Assembly (NCBI RefSeq): GCF_900182595.1
Contig: NZ_FXTN01000010.1
Location: 1-64,000, forward strand
DNA from: Pedobacter westerhofensis
Lineage (GTDB): Bacteria; Bacteroidota; Bacteroidia; Sphingobacteriales; Sphingobacteriaceae
Reading direction: 5' to 3'
DNA: 64,000 nt
Shown: one piece after another, positions 1 through 8,119 of the stretch
Layout of the letters: every line of letters begins with the position of its first letter
Numbering within the stretch: position 1 is the stretch's first letter
Translations under genes and position numbers: made by a program
Notes under the pieces: generated by a model
Database searches by the model: none
What the model was told of the DNA's origin: nothing
The model's input: the letters and a program-made list of their open reading frames with translations, nothing else

Positions 1-38
1 TTATCCTTCTCACTGTTTCCCTTCCTCCGAAGCGGGAT

Positions 39-70
39 GCAAAAGTAGGAAAAATATCGCTACAGCCAAA
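39..70 (-). promoter_or_regulatory. Bacteroidota-type promoter reading out of the left edge
   Basis: On the minus strand TTTG (67-70) is followed after exactly 19 bp by TACTTTTGC (39-47). This is a full match to the Bacteroidota sigma-ABfr form TTTG-N19-TAnnTTTGC. The transcript would start near position 35 and leave the window, so its gene is not visible. The same -7 sequence serves the tRNA-Arg gene at 57277-57350. Confidence 0.7.
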
Positions 71-424
71 CATTATCGGCAATTCATTTGTATGCGTGTG
101 ATAACACCCTAATTTTCAGACAGAAATATTTCAGGACAGGCAGACTTGAAACAAATCCATGTCTAAAATGATTCGCGCTTTCTCCTGACTTTGGTTTGGG
201 TAAGTCCCCGTGTAACTACCGCTTGCGATAAAAATCACCTTGTTTTTCCACTGCCACTGCAAAATATCTGGCAAAATAGGTCTTAATTGTACATCAGAGC
301 GATATAAGTAAGAAATCCGTACATTGTTTTTCCGCCTTTTACGCCAAAATAGCGCAGTCGCAGCGCAGATATAGCGCACAGATAGCGCTGTGATGTATAA
401 CTTTAGATAAATATCCTATAGACT
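71..424. other. Non-coding or decayed stretch
   Basis: No recognisable gene. A minus-strand reading frame of 82 codons (131-379) has no family resemblance that I can see, and its N-terminal part overlaps the phased repeat at 350-393, so I do not call it. The stretch lies downstream of the ATPase pseudogene and is probably accessory DNA in decay. Confidence 0.4.
350..393. repeat. 11-bp phased repeat array, copy i (4 units)
   Basis: Four adjacent 11-bp units begin at 350, 361, 372 and 383: TAGCGCAGTCG, CAGCGCAGATA, TAGCGCACAGA, TAGCGCTGTGA. The core [TC]AGCGC is invariant and the last five or six positions vary. The 11-bp spacing puts each core at nearly the same face of the helix. Similar arrays lie at 1342-1409 and 45682-45747. 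Confidence 0.75.
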
Positions 425-1130
425 TCATTGCAAATCAATCAGTTTATACACAAGAAAATCTTTTAAACTGATTACAATAATATCTTTTGCAATGGGGTAA
501 GTCTCACTTTGCGGCGTAATGATGAATTTATATTTAGGTTATAAATCCTGAACACAACTTATAGATCCCTTAGAAACCACAGGAGAGTTTGATAATTTAA
601 TTTCAATACAAGCCACCGCTGTTACTCCCTGAACAAGAACCAAATCACATTCAGCTCCTGTTTGAGTGCGATAAAAAAACATTTCTGTATAATCTGGTTT
701 ACACTGATAGATCTGTTCAATGACATATCCTTCCCATGACCCACCGGCTACCGGATGCCCTAATAAACTATCTATTGAAGGGATATTTAATAACCTGTGC
801 AGTATACCCGTATCCCTGATATAGGTTTTGGGCGATTTCACCAGCCTTTTTTTAGCATTCACGAACCATGGCTGCAATCGCCTCACCATATTGAATTTCG
901 TCTATAATCACTGTGGAGTTTTCAAATTCCGTTAAGTAGGCATAGGCATCCTGCAGCTTAGCTTGATCTATAGGATTTTCCAAATCATGATAGACAGTCC
1001 CATGATCGGTTGTGCGCAGTTGTCTCGCCAGGGTTGTTTTGCCAACCTAACGCGGGCCCAGTATTGCTATCGCGGGTGACTTATTTAATGTTCGCTGGAT
1101 TTCTGATTGAAGATTTCTCTTAAGCATCAT
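425..1130 (-). pseudogene. AAA-family ATPase with DUF4143 domain, broken
   Basis: Intact members are about 380-residue ATPases with an N-terminal AAA domain and a C-terminal nuclease-like DUF4143 domain. Reading from the ATG at 1130, the N-terminus (MMLKRNLQSEIQRTLNKSP) runs into a Walker A motif that reads GPR-stop-VGKTT, so a TAG replaces the usual Gln. The frame continues to VIIDEIQ (Walker B). It then shifts and loses roughly 100 residues, resuming at 889 as MVRRLQPWFVNAKKRLVKSP, a typical DUF4143 start. A TAA at 539-541 interrupts the C-terminus, but the same frame continues with KYKFIITPQSETYPIAKDI to a stop at 425. Two in-frame stops plus a deletion/frameshift show an old inactive copy. 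Few of these ATPases have assigned functions. Confidence 0.85.
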
Positions 1131-1145
1131 CAAACATTACAATCG

Positions 1146-1186
1146 AACCTAGTAAATCCAAACTCAAACTTTGGATTTACTAGGTT
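1146..1186. repeat. Perfect 17-bp inverted repeat upstream of the ATPase pseudogene
   Basis: AACCTAGTAAATCCAAA (1146-1162) and its exact reverse complement (1170-1186) are separated by 7 bp. It lies 15 bp upstream of the pseudogene start codon, so it may be an operator or 5'-UTR hairpin for that gene family. It has no T-run on either side, so it is not an ordinary intrinsic terminator. Confidence 0.8.
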
Positions 1187-1341
1187 AACCCCATTCAAAA
1201 TAGATTTAAACGAAGATTGATAATCTTAAGTAAGTAGCTATTGGTTTTTCGGATTGGCCTGTAAACAGGAATACACAAGTTTTAATTCGATTCTTGGTTA
1301 ATGGAAAAAACACCTTGTATAGTATAATGGAAGGCATTTCT

Positions 1342-1409
1342 TAGCCGTTTGATAGTCCAGGGGGCTATCAAACCCCTATCGAACCCCTACCAAGTAGTTA
1401 CCGAATGTC
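1342..1409. repeat. 11-bp phased repeat array, copy ii, with internal hairpin
   Basis: Units begin at 1342, 1353, 1366, 1377, 1388 and 1399: TAGCCGTTTGA, TAGTCCAGGGG, TATCAAACCCC, TATCGAACCCC, TACCAAGTAGT, TACCGAATGTC. The period is 11 bp except for one 2-bp insertion (1364-1365). Within it GTTTGATAG (1347-1355) and CTATCAAAC (1365-1373) form a perfect 9-bp hairpin stem with a 9-nt loop. The rest of the 314-bp gap between 1131 and 1444 shows nothing else that I recognise. Confidence 0.6.
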
Positions 1410-1444
1410 TTCTGAAGATACTGTAAGTGCCTATTTGAACAGAT

Positions 1445-2635
1445 TTAAGCAGTCCCTTCCATCGCTTCGCGGTTAATCAGGATCACTGCATCATCAAGCT
1501 CTCTCGACGAAACAGCAAGCAGGTCTATCAACTGACGTAATTCCTCATTCTCCACTTCAGAACCTTTGATCAAAGCAATCAAACCAAGAATATTGCTAAG
1601 CGGCCGCCTCACCTGGTGAGAATGTATCCAGGCAATTTCCTTGAGCTGCTCATTCTGACTGAGCAGCTGCTGCTCAAATTTTTTCTGCTTGTCTATATCC
1701 TGCAGCGCGCCAATCATCCGCACAGGTTCTCCCGCGGGACTAAAGATGACATATCCCCTGTCTCTGATATATTTCACTGTACCATCTGCACAGATATACC
1801 TGTATTCTGCAGACCAGTCTTTTCTTTTATGATCAAGAACCCGTTTAAACTCCTCCTGAACATAATCACGGTCATCAGGGTGGATTTTTTGCATCGCCCA
1901 AAAAGAATTGGCACTTGATTCCTTCGTATAACCGTAAGTTTCAAAATACCCCTGCATCCAGGTGAGTTCGTCCGTAACGATATTATAGTCCCAGATTACA
2001 TCATTGGTAGCCCTGTTTACCGTCTCGTACAAATGCAGCAGGTCGCTGATCTTCTTCTCATCGTTAATAGACTTATCTATATCCGTGATCATCACCAGAT
2101 ATGCACCTTTTTCAATCAATGGTATATAGTGAAAAGTGATCTGTACGAAAAAACAATCGCCATTCTTTTTCTGGTGCAGCCATCTGCCGGAGTCATTTGT
2201 CAGTTCCCCAAACTCATCCAGGAAAGCTTTCACCCGCCCCCGCTCCTCACTTGGCCGGATATCAAATGCCGTCATCCTCAAAAACTCCGCCTCAGTAAAT
2301 CCGTAAAGCTTAACCATTGCGTCATTCACTGCAAGAAACTGAAGCGTATCTTTAGTCATCACATACATCGGCAGCGGACTGCCATTAAAAAGCTGCTGGT
2401 AATTAAGTTCAGTGCCGAAGTGGATTTTCTTATAGAACCCTACTGAAAAATAGACAATAATAGCAGCTACCGACAGAAAAAGAAGATCTTTGAACAAAGA
2501 ATACCTTCCAATCCCACCTTCAGGTGTTGAAGCAGCTGATAAATCTCTTATACTGTCAATTATCAGAAGGCAAATCACACCAACCATCAAATAAAAAAAG
2601 GTTATTTTGAATTTGGATAAGTTTTTCATGAGCAT
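1445..2635 (-). CDS. PAS-domain membrane sensor with histidine-kinase dimerisation end, no ATPase domain
   Basis: A 396-residue protein. Two hydrophobic segments near residues 11-30 and 50-67 anchor it in the inner membrane. Two PAS domains follow: one at about 80-190 (FNGSPLPMYVMTKD, NGDCFFVQITFHYI) and one at about 205-320 (DVIWDYNIVTDELTW, YIRDRGYVIFSPAG, with a PAC tail ending MIGALQDIDKQ). The C-terminal 65 residues resemble the dimerisation and phosphoacceptor helices of a kinase (HSHQVRRPLSNILGL), but no HATPase domain follows. It therefore either cannot autophosphorylate or acts with a partner. Such truncated PAS proteins are common in Sphingobacteriaceae. Start at 2635, or the second Met at 2629. 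The ligand is unknown. Confidence 0.8.
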   Translation of the reverse strand: MLMKNLSKFKITFFYLMVGVICLLIIDSIRDLSAASTPEGGIGRYSLFKDLLFLSVAAIIVYFSVGFYKKIHFGTELNYQQLFNGSPLPMYVMTKDTLQFLAVNDAMVKLYGFTEAEFLRMTAFDIRPSEERGRVKAFLDEFGELTNDSGRWLHQKKNGDCFFVQITFHYIPLIEKGAYLVMITDIDKSINDEKKISDLLHLYETVNRATNDVIWDYNIVTDELTWMQGYFETYGYTKESSANSFWAMQKIHPDDRDYVQEEFKRVLDHKRKDWSAEYRYICADGTVKYIRDRGYVIFSPAGEPVRMIGALQDIDKQKKFEQQLLSQNEQLKEIAWIHSHQVRRPLSNILGLIALIKGSEVENEELRQLIDLLAVSSRELDDAVILINREAMEGTA

Positions 2636-2796
2636 GAGATCCCTTATACCCCAACTTTATGCAAACAAAAATTAATGCACAATTAATATTAGCAGGAATA
2701 TAAAAAACAAACATACCTAAAAGATACCAATTCATCACAAGCAGAACAAAAATGCCGGTTTTTTGCACCAACATTTCCTTTAGGTGCTAAAGGCAA

Positions 2797-3159
2797 TTAA
2801 TATTGCCCGGTAGCAAGTAAAACCAGAGTGCAGGCATTCATAGTCTCAATGCCGCTTGCCTTTAAAATAGCTTTCAGTTCGTCATTTTCTGTTCCGGGGT
2901 TAAAAATCACCCGCTTAGGCTTGGTCTCAAGGATGTAGTCGAAATACCCCGACTGCAGTGCAGGACCAATATATAGGGTAACTGTATCCACATCATGATG
3001 GATATCAACAGGCTTTTCAATGGCAACGCCGGCAACTTCGCCACTTTTTATACCAATATTCACGATAGAGTGACCTTTTGATTTCAGCATATGTGCTGCA
3101 CGGTAAGCGTATCTTTCAGGGTTAGGACTTGCACCTATAATCAATGTATTCTTCATCAC
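2797..3159 (-). CDS. CoA-binding domain protein
   Basis: A 120-residue single-domain protein of the CoA_binding_2 type (Rossmann fold). The N-terminus KNTLIIGASPNPERYAYRA carries the glycine-rich turn. The later segments YIGPALQSGYFDYIL and PKRVIFNPGTEND are the usual conserved strands and loops (the family's N-P-G-x-E motif). The family resembles the CoA-binding part of succinyl-CoA synthetase, but cellular roles are mostly unassigned. The length is normal for a stand-alone member. It is separated by about 100 bp from the flavoprotein upstream and is not clearly in an operon. Confidence 0.85.
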   Translation of the reverse strand: MMKNTLIIGASPNPERYAYRAAHMLKSKGHSIVNIGIKSGEVAGVAIEKPVDIHHDVDTVTLYIGPALQSGYFDYILETKPKRVIFNPGTENDELKAILKASGIETMNACTLVLLATGQY

Positions 3160-3260
3160 AGTAAGTTTAAATTTTGATACTCAATCATTCAATATCATAT
3201 GAAGTGGAGATCATAAACAATCAGTGTTAAACCTAACAACAGCTTCAGCTTGCAAAATGT

Positions 3261-4811
3261 TTAATTAAAGTTGAGCACTGCGTTGGCACAGTTTACCCCA
3301 TCGATCGCAGCAGAGACAATTCCGCCGGCATATCCTGCGCCCTCTGCACATGGATAAAGTCCCGCGACCTGCGGATGCTGAAAGGTTTCTCTGTCCCTTG
3401 GAATCCGGACCGGCGACGAGCTCCTGCTCTCCACGCCCACCAGGATCGATTCATTTGTGTAATAACCTTTGATTTTTTTACCGAAAACAGGCAAGGCACT
3501 TTTTAAGCTGGAGGCGATAAAGTCTGGCAGGGTTTCTTTGAGCATCACACTTCGTGTACCGGGCAAATAGGAATTGCGGGGCAGATCTACTGACACCCTG
3601 CCTTCAACAAAGTCTACCATACGTTGTCCCGGAGCAACTAAATTCCCTCCCCCCAGTGCAAAGGCTGTTTGTTCTATTCCGTGCTGGAAATCCATCATCC
3701 GCAGCGGATCATCGCCCGGAACATCTTCCAGGGTAACCTGCACCACTGTCCCTGAGTTTGCAAATGGGTTGTTCCTCTTGGAGGGCGACCAGCCATTCAC
3801 TACAATTTCATTTTCATGAGTGGCGCAGGGCGCGATAATCCCACCCGGACACATACAGAATGAAAAGACGCCCCTGCTGCCCACCTGCTCAACCAGGCTG
3901 TAGTAAGCCGGGGGTAAAAATTCACTTCTCACTGCACAATGATACTGGGCAGCATCAATAATTTCCTGTGGGTGCTCAATACGTACACCCAAAGCAAAGG
4001 GCTTTGCTTCTACCAGGATGCCCTTTTTATTTAATAGTGTATAAATATCACGTGCCGAGTGGCCAGTAGCCAGAATTACGGCTTCGGCAGTGAGGCTTTC
4101 CTCATTGTTGACCACAACGCCTTTGATCCTGTCAAATTCGATCATCAGGTCTGTTACTTTTTTATCAAAATGGACCTCTCCCCCGGCATTTAAAATGGTT
4201 TCCCTGATAGCTGTTATAATATGGGGAAGTTTATTGGTACCGATATGCGGTCGGGCATCCACCAAAATATCGTCTGTTGCGCCATGCTGAACAAAAATCT
4301 GAAGAACCTTATTGATATCCCCCCTCTTATTGGAGCGGGTATACAGTTTTCCGTCAGAATAGGTTCCGGCACCACCTTCACCATAACAGTAGTTGGATTC
4401 GGTATTCACAATGCCTTCCTTGTTGATCAATGCCAGGTCTCTTCTGCGTTGTTTTACATCTTTACCGCGTTCAAGGACTATGGGTTTCATGCCGTTTTCA
4501 ATACACTGCAAGGCAGCAAACAGACCAGCCGGGCCGGCGCCTACAATGATTACGCGTTTTTTATCACTTACGTTCTGATATTTAAGTGTAAACACCTCCG
4601 GGACCCGGGGCTCATCAATAAACACTTTCACCTGCATCCTGAAGATCACTTTGCGCGAACGTGCATCAATCGACCGTTTCAGGATTTGATATCCTTTAAT
4701 GTGCAGCTGATCTGTTTTAAGTGCGATGGAGAGTTGTTTTAAAATATGCTCTTCCTGTCCCGCATCCTCAGGGGCGATAGTGATTTCTATTTCTTTCTGC
4801 ATAAAATTCAT
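3261..4811 (-). CDS. NAD(P)/FAD-dependent oxidoreductase (COG2509-like)
   Basis: A 516-residue cytoplasmic flavoprotein. The first 85 residues form a small N-terminal domain that is typical of this family and resembles an RNA-binding or ferredoxin-like fold. The FAD-binding Rossmann motif GAGPAGLFAALQCIENG follows at about residue 91. Further family marks are CYGEGGAGTYSDGKLYTRS, the second GxG segment AVILATGHSARDIYTLL and the C-terminal CAEGAGYAGGIVSAAIDG that closes the FAD site. The substrate is not known for the family, and it is often annotated simply as 'dehydrogenase'. A -7 box lies 24 bp upstream of the start. Confidence 0.88.
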   Translation of the reverse strand: MNFMQKEIEITIAPEDAGQEEHILKQLSIALKTDQLHIKGYQILKRSIDARSRKVIFRMQVKVFIDEPRVPEVFTLKYQNVSDKKRVIIVGAGPAGLFAALQCIENGMKPIVLERGKDVKQRRRDLALINKEGIVNTESNYCYGEGGAGTYSDGKLYTRSNKRGDINKVLQIFVQHGATDDILVDARPHIGTNKLPHIITAIRETILNAGGEVHFDKKVTDLMIEFDRIKGVVVNNEESLTAEAVILATGHSARDIYTLLNKKGILVEAKPFALGVRIEHPQEIIDAAQYHCAVRSEFLPPAYYSLVEQVGSRGVFSFCMCPGGIIAPCATHENEIVVNGWSPSKRNNPFANSGTVVQVTLEDVPGDDPLRMMDFQHGIEQTAFALGGGNLVAPGQRMVDFVEGRVSVDLPRNSYLPGTRSVMLKETLPDFIASSLKSALPVFGKKIKGYYTNESILVGVESRSSSPVRIPRDRETFQHPQVAGLYPCAEGAGYAGGIVSAAIDGVNCANAVLNFN

Positions 4812-4834
4812 GTCAGGTTTCTATCCTGAACACA

Positions 4835-4843
4835 GCAAAGATA
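4835..4843 (-). promoter_or_regulatory. Promoter -7 element for the flavoprotein gene
   Basis: Minus strand TATCTTTGC matches TAnnTTTGC. The predicted start of transcription is about 20 bp from the ATG at 4811. No convincing TTTG at -33 was seen. Confidence 0.45.
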
Positions 4844-5085
4844 AGGAAATACCAGGAAGATTTAATTTTTCCAGCTATTGCAGGCAGGGTACGGACAGCC
4901 ATATGACCCACCTGTAATCCGGTTATTTAACTGAAGCACAACACAGATCTAAGCAATTCCCATTCATATAACCCAACGACATTGGTAATATAAATTAACA
5001 TATGTGATATATAAAATTATAAATGAAACAAAAATGTAATTATAAATTTGATTAATAACAAAAAAGTTAACTCCTCTCCAATATT

Positions 5086-6369
5086 TTGATTTATACAGAA
5101 TTTTATTTAACCAAATATATTAATTATCAAGCTATGTCAAATCAAATCAATTTCGTAAGAGGAGAAGGAATACATCTCTATACTTCTCAAAATGAGGACT
5201 ATATAGATGCCGTCTCAGGCACATTTAACATCTCTCTCGGCTACAGTCATCCCGAACTTGTGGATGTGCTAAAAAAACAGGTGGAAGCTTTGATACATGT
5301 CTCTTCCTCTTTTACAGGCACCATTGCGCAGGATGTCCTTGATGATATCTTAGCAGTAGCTCCTGATTATCTCACTCATGGCTGGATGCGGGATATTATC
5401 GGGTCTACAGCCAATGAGGGCGCAGTAAAGATCGCCAATAAATATAATGGAAAAAGCGAGGTCATCAGCTTATCCCTGTCTCACCACGGGCAAACGCTCT
5501 ACACTACCGGCATTTCCGGAAACGCCTTCCGGCGAAAGTCATTCCCAAACACCATCGCCATCCAGCACGGGACAGTACCCGCCCCATACTGTTACAGATG
5601 TCCGTTTGGGGCCATGGGAGCGCCGGAATGCGGATACCTGTGTGCTGAAGCTATCTATGATTATGCAGATTATGGCAGCTCAGACAATATATCCTGTATG
5701 ATCATAGAGCCAATCCTGGGAAACGGCGGCAATATCATACCTCCCGAAGGATATTTTGAAAGAATCAGGAGAATTTGTGACGAGCTGGAAATTGTGCTGA
5801 TTGCCGACGAAGTACAAACAGGGATCGGAAGAACAGGATATATGTTTGCAAGTGAATATTTTGATATCAATCCTGATATCATTACGCTGGCCAAAGGCCT
5901 CGGCGGTATTGGAATACCTTCGGCCGCAATCCTTTACAAACCGCAATTTGATGTCCTTGAAAAGTTTGAGCACTCTTACACTTCTGGAGGCAACCTGCTC
6001 TCTCTTGCCGCAGCCAGGAAAACAATCGAAGTAATTTCCAGGGAAGGCTTTCTCGAAAGCATTCGTGCAAACGGAGAATTCCTGGGCCGGGGCTTGCAGG
6101 AGCTGAAGGAACGTTACGGCCACATCATAGGGGACGTAAGGGGTATCGGCTATATGTGGGGCCTTGAGATTATTGATCAGGACAATGCCCCGGATACGGC
6201 GCTGACCAATCATATCCTGGATATTGCACTGGAAGATCAGCATATGATCATGCGGGGCTCACGTTACGGATTTGGCAATGTAGTAAAGGTTAGGCCCGCA
6301 TTAACCACCACAGTGGAGGAAATTGAAGAAATCCTGTTCAGGCTGAATAAGATATTCGGCAGTTTGTAA
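5086..6369 (+). CDS. Class III PLP-dependent aminotransferase
   Basis: About 427 residues with the full class III fold. GSTANEGAVKIANKY binds the cofactor phosphate, DEVQTGIGRTG contains the Asp that pairs with the pyridine nitrogen, and AKGLGGIGIPSAA contains the Schiff-base Lys (Lys270 counted from the TTG). Four cysteines in a short insert (CYRCPFG to CGYLC, about residues 169-187) resemble the insert of dialkylglycine-decarboxylase-like and some GABA-type enzymes. The start is uncertain: TTG at 5086 keeps residues that look homologous (YLTKYINYQAM), whereas the first ATG is at 5134. It is first in a four-gene run with a zinc dehydrogenase, HAD hydrolase and MFS exporter, with gaps of 28, 12 and 0 bp. 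The substrate cannot be read from the sequence. Confidence 0.88.
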   Translation: MIYTEFYLTKYINYQAMSNQINFVRGEGIHLYTSQNEDYIDAVSGTFNISLGYSHPELVDVLKKQVEALIHVSSSFTGTIAQDVLDDILAVAPDYLTHGWMRDIIGSTANEGAVKIANKYNGKSEVISLSLSHHGQTLYTTGISGNAFRRKSFPNTIAIQHGTVPAPYCYRCPFGAMGAPECGYLCAEAIYDYADYGSSDNISCMIIEPILGNGGNIIPPEGYFERIRRICDELEIVLIADEVQTGIGRTGYMFASEYFDINPDIITLAKGLGGIGIPSAAILYKPQFDVLEKFEHSYTSGGNLLSLAAARKTIEVISREGFLESIRANGEFLGRGLQELKERYGHIIGDVRGIGYMWGLEIIDQDNAPDTALTNHILDIALEDQHMIMRGSRYGFGNVVKVRPALTTTVEEIEEILFRLNKIFGSL

Positions 6370-6397
6370 TTAAATTTTAAAATAAATTGATAAAGGA

Positions 6398-7420
6398 ATG
6401 AAAGCGATTGTATATAACAACCCATGGGATATCAGCATTGAAGAAAGAGAAGAACCACTGATCACGTCACCTGATGAAGTGATCGTGGCCATCAGCGCAA
6501 CAGGCATCTGCGGCACGGATCTGAGCATCGTTTCCGGAGAATATGCTGCCCGGCAGCGGGTAATCATAGGACATGAATCCGCCGGTGTCATTGTAGCAAG
6601 TGGCAGCAATGCATTGCACTGGAAAGAAGGCGACCGTGTAATTATTGACCCTACATACTATTGCGGAGAGTGCAGCCACTGCAGAAAGGGGCTGCGCAAC
6701 CACTGTCTTAAAAAAGCAACCACAGAAGCAGGTGTATCCATAGATGGTACCTTTACCAGCTATTTTAAAACAACCAGCCGCTTCATTTATCCGCTGAATG
6801 ACGGGATCCCCTTTGAGCAGGGCGCAATGTCTGAACCCCTCAGCTGTGTACTTACTGCGGTAAAAAAACTTGCCGTTAACCCATTCATGCGCACTGCAAT
6901 CCTCGGCGGCGGCCCCATCGGCCTGCTTTTCTATCTTGCCCTCAGCCAGCATGGCCTCAGGAACGGAACAATCTACGAGGCTTCAAAGGACAGGATCAAG
7001 TTGATAGAACAGCGCGGGATATTGCAGGGCGACTGGAAACTGGAACCTGAATTTATCCCTGAGAAAAACCAGTTCGACCTGATCATAGATACTACGGGCA
7101 GTTTACTGGAAAAGTCTGTGCAAGCCATTGCAGATGGTGGAAAAATATCGCTAATGGGCTTGCGCAATAATCAGCAAACCATTAATCCAAGAGAGATTGC
7201 CGACCGGAGCATTTCTATTATCGGCTCCATTGATTCGCAGGACACCTTTAAACATGCCACCGACCTGATCAATAGCGGATCACTGGGGCTCGAAAAAATA
7301 ATTACCAATCAATATCAGCTCAGTGATTTCAGCAAGGCCCTGAAAGACCTGGGATGTGATCTGCAGAAAAAACAAAGGAGCAATGAAATTGCCAGCCTGA
7401 AATCAGTAATCCTCATTTAA
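6398..7420 (+). CDS. Zinc-dependent medium-chain alcohol/polyol dehydrogenase
   Basis: A 340-residue MDR-family NAD(P)-dependent dehydrogenase. The catalytic zinc ligands are visible as GICGTDLS (Cys) and GHESAGVI (His-Glu). The structural zinc site is the four-cysteine CGECSHCRKGLRNHC motif. The Rossmann motif is AILGGGPIGLLFYLAL. The shape is that of threonine, sorbitol or scyllo-inosose-type dehydrogenases. Its place between an aminotransferase and a HAD phosphatase suggests that it oxidises a hydroxyl to the ketone used by the aminotransferase, or reduces a product. That role is an inference from context. Confidence 0.9.
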   Translation: MKAIVYNNPWDISIEEREEPLITSPDEVIVAISATGICGTDLSIVSGEYAARQRVIIGHESAGVIVASGSNALHWKEGDRVIIDPTYYCGECSHCRKGLRNHCLKKATTEAGVSIDGTFTSYFKTTSRFIYPLNDGIPFEQGAMSEPLSCVLTAVKKLAVNPFMRTAILGGGPIGLLFYLALSQHGLRNGTIYEASKDRIKLIEQRGILQGDWKLEPEFIPEKNQFDLIIDTTGSLLEKSVQAIADGGKISLMGLRNNQQTINPREIADRSISIIGSIDSQDTFKHATDLINSGSLGLEKIITNQYQLSDFSKALKDLGCDLQKKQRSNEIASLKSVILI

Positions 7421-7432
7421 TATATCATCACT

Positions 7433-8119
7433 ATGAAATACATCATTTTTGATATCGACGGAACATTAACCGATACCACTGCAACAGACGATCAGTGCTT
7501 TACCCAGGCGCTGGAAGAGGTCTTTCATTTCAAAAACTTTAGCACAGAATATGGCGATTATACCAATACCACCGATTCTGGTATCATCGATCAGTTGTTC
7601 AGGGAACAACTGGGCCGGTCTTTTACCTGGCAGGAAAGGAACCACTTTATCCGGCGCTTTTGTGAACTGCTGGAGCAAGCCTATAAAAAGCAGCCGGGAT
7701 GCATATCCGAGATAAACAACGCTGGCAGGACATTAAAAGCCCTGTACCGGCAAACAAATCTCAGCATTGGTTTGGCCACAGGCGGATGGCAGGAATCAGC
7801 ACAGTTTAAATTGCGCTGTGCAGGTATTCCCATTCAAAGGCACACCGCAGCTTCGTTTGCACAGGATGCCATGGCAAGAAATGAAATCATCAGCGATACA
7901 ATCAGGAAAATGGACACATATAACGGTGTCAAAATGGAATTATCCGAAATTGTGTACATTGGTGATGGCAACTGGGATTATCTGGCGGCCAAACAGCTGG
8001 GCATAAATTTTATTGGTATAGAAAACAAACGTCTTGATCACCTTTCAGAAATCATCAAGATTTCAGATTACGATCATCTCCACCGGCATATTGGTTTACA
8101 AACAAATACGATAGGATAA
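7433..8119 (+). CDS. HAD-superfamily hydrolase (phosphatase-like)
   Basis: A 228-residue protein. Motif I is FDIDGTLTDT with the nucleophile and acid/base Asp pair near residues 7-9. An alpha-helical cap of the C1 type spans about 15-90. Motif II lies in GLATGGW and motif IV in YIGDGNWDYLAAKQLG. This is the layout of beta-phosphoglucomutase or phosphoglycolate phosphatase-like enzymes. The stop codon at 8117-8119 is immediately followed by the MFS ATG, which suggests translational coupling. A dephosphorylation step in the same pathway is likely but not proven. Confidence 0.88.
   Translation: MKYIIFDIDGTLTDTTATDDQCFTQALEEVFHFKNFSTEYGDYTNTTDSGIIDQLFREQLGRSFTWQERNHFIRRFCELLEQAYKKQPGCISEINNAGRTLKALYRQTNLSIGLATGGWQESAQFKLRCAGIPIQRHTAASFAQDAMARNEIISDTIRKMDTYNGVKMELSEIVYIGDGNWDYLAAKQLGINFIGIENKRLDHLSEIIKISDYDHLHRHIGLQTNTIG

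Noticed and set aside
131..379. 82-codon minus-strand reading frame
   Set aside because: No similarity to any family that I recognise, and its N-terminal codons are made of the 11-bp repeat at 350-393. A chance frame is more likely.
2766..2792. GCACC/GGTGC hairpin between the PAS gene and the CoA-binding gene
   Set aside because: Only 5 bp of stem and no T-run in either gene's direction.
6398..7420. Identification of the zinc dehydrogenase as threonine dehydrogenase partner of kbl
   Set aside because: The two genes are 26 kb apart and the dehydrogenase is embedded in a different operon, so pairing is unsupported.
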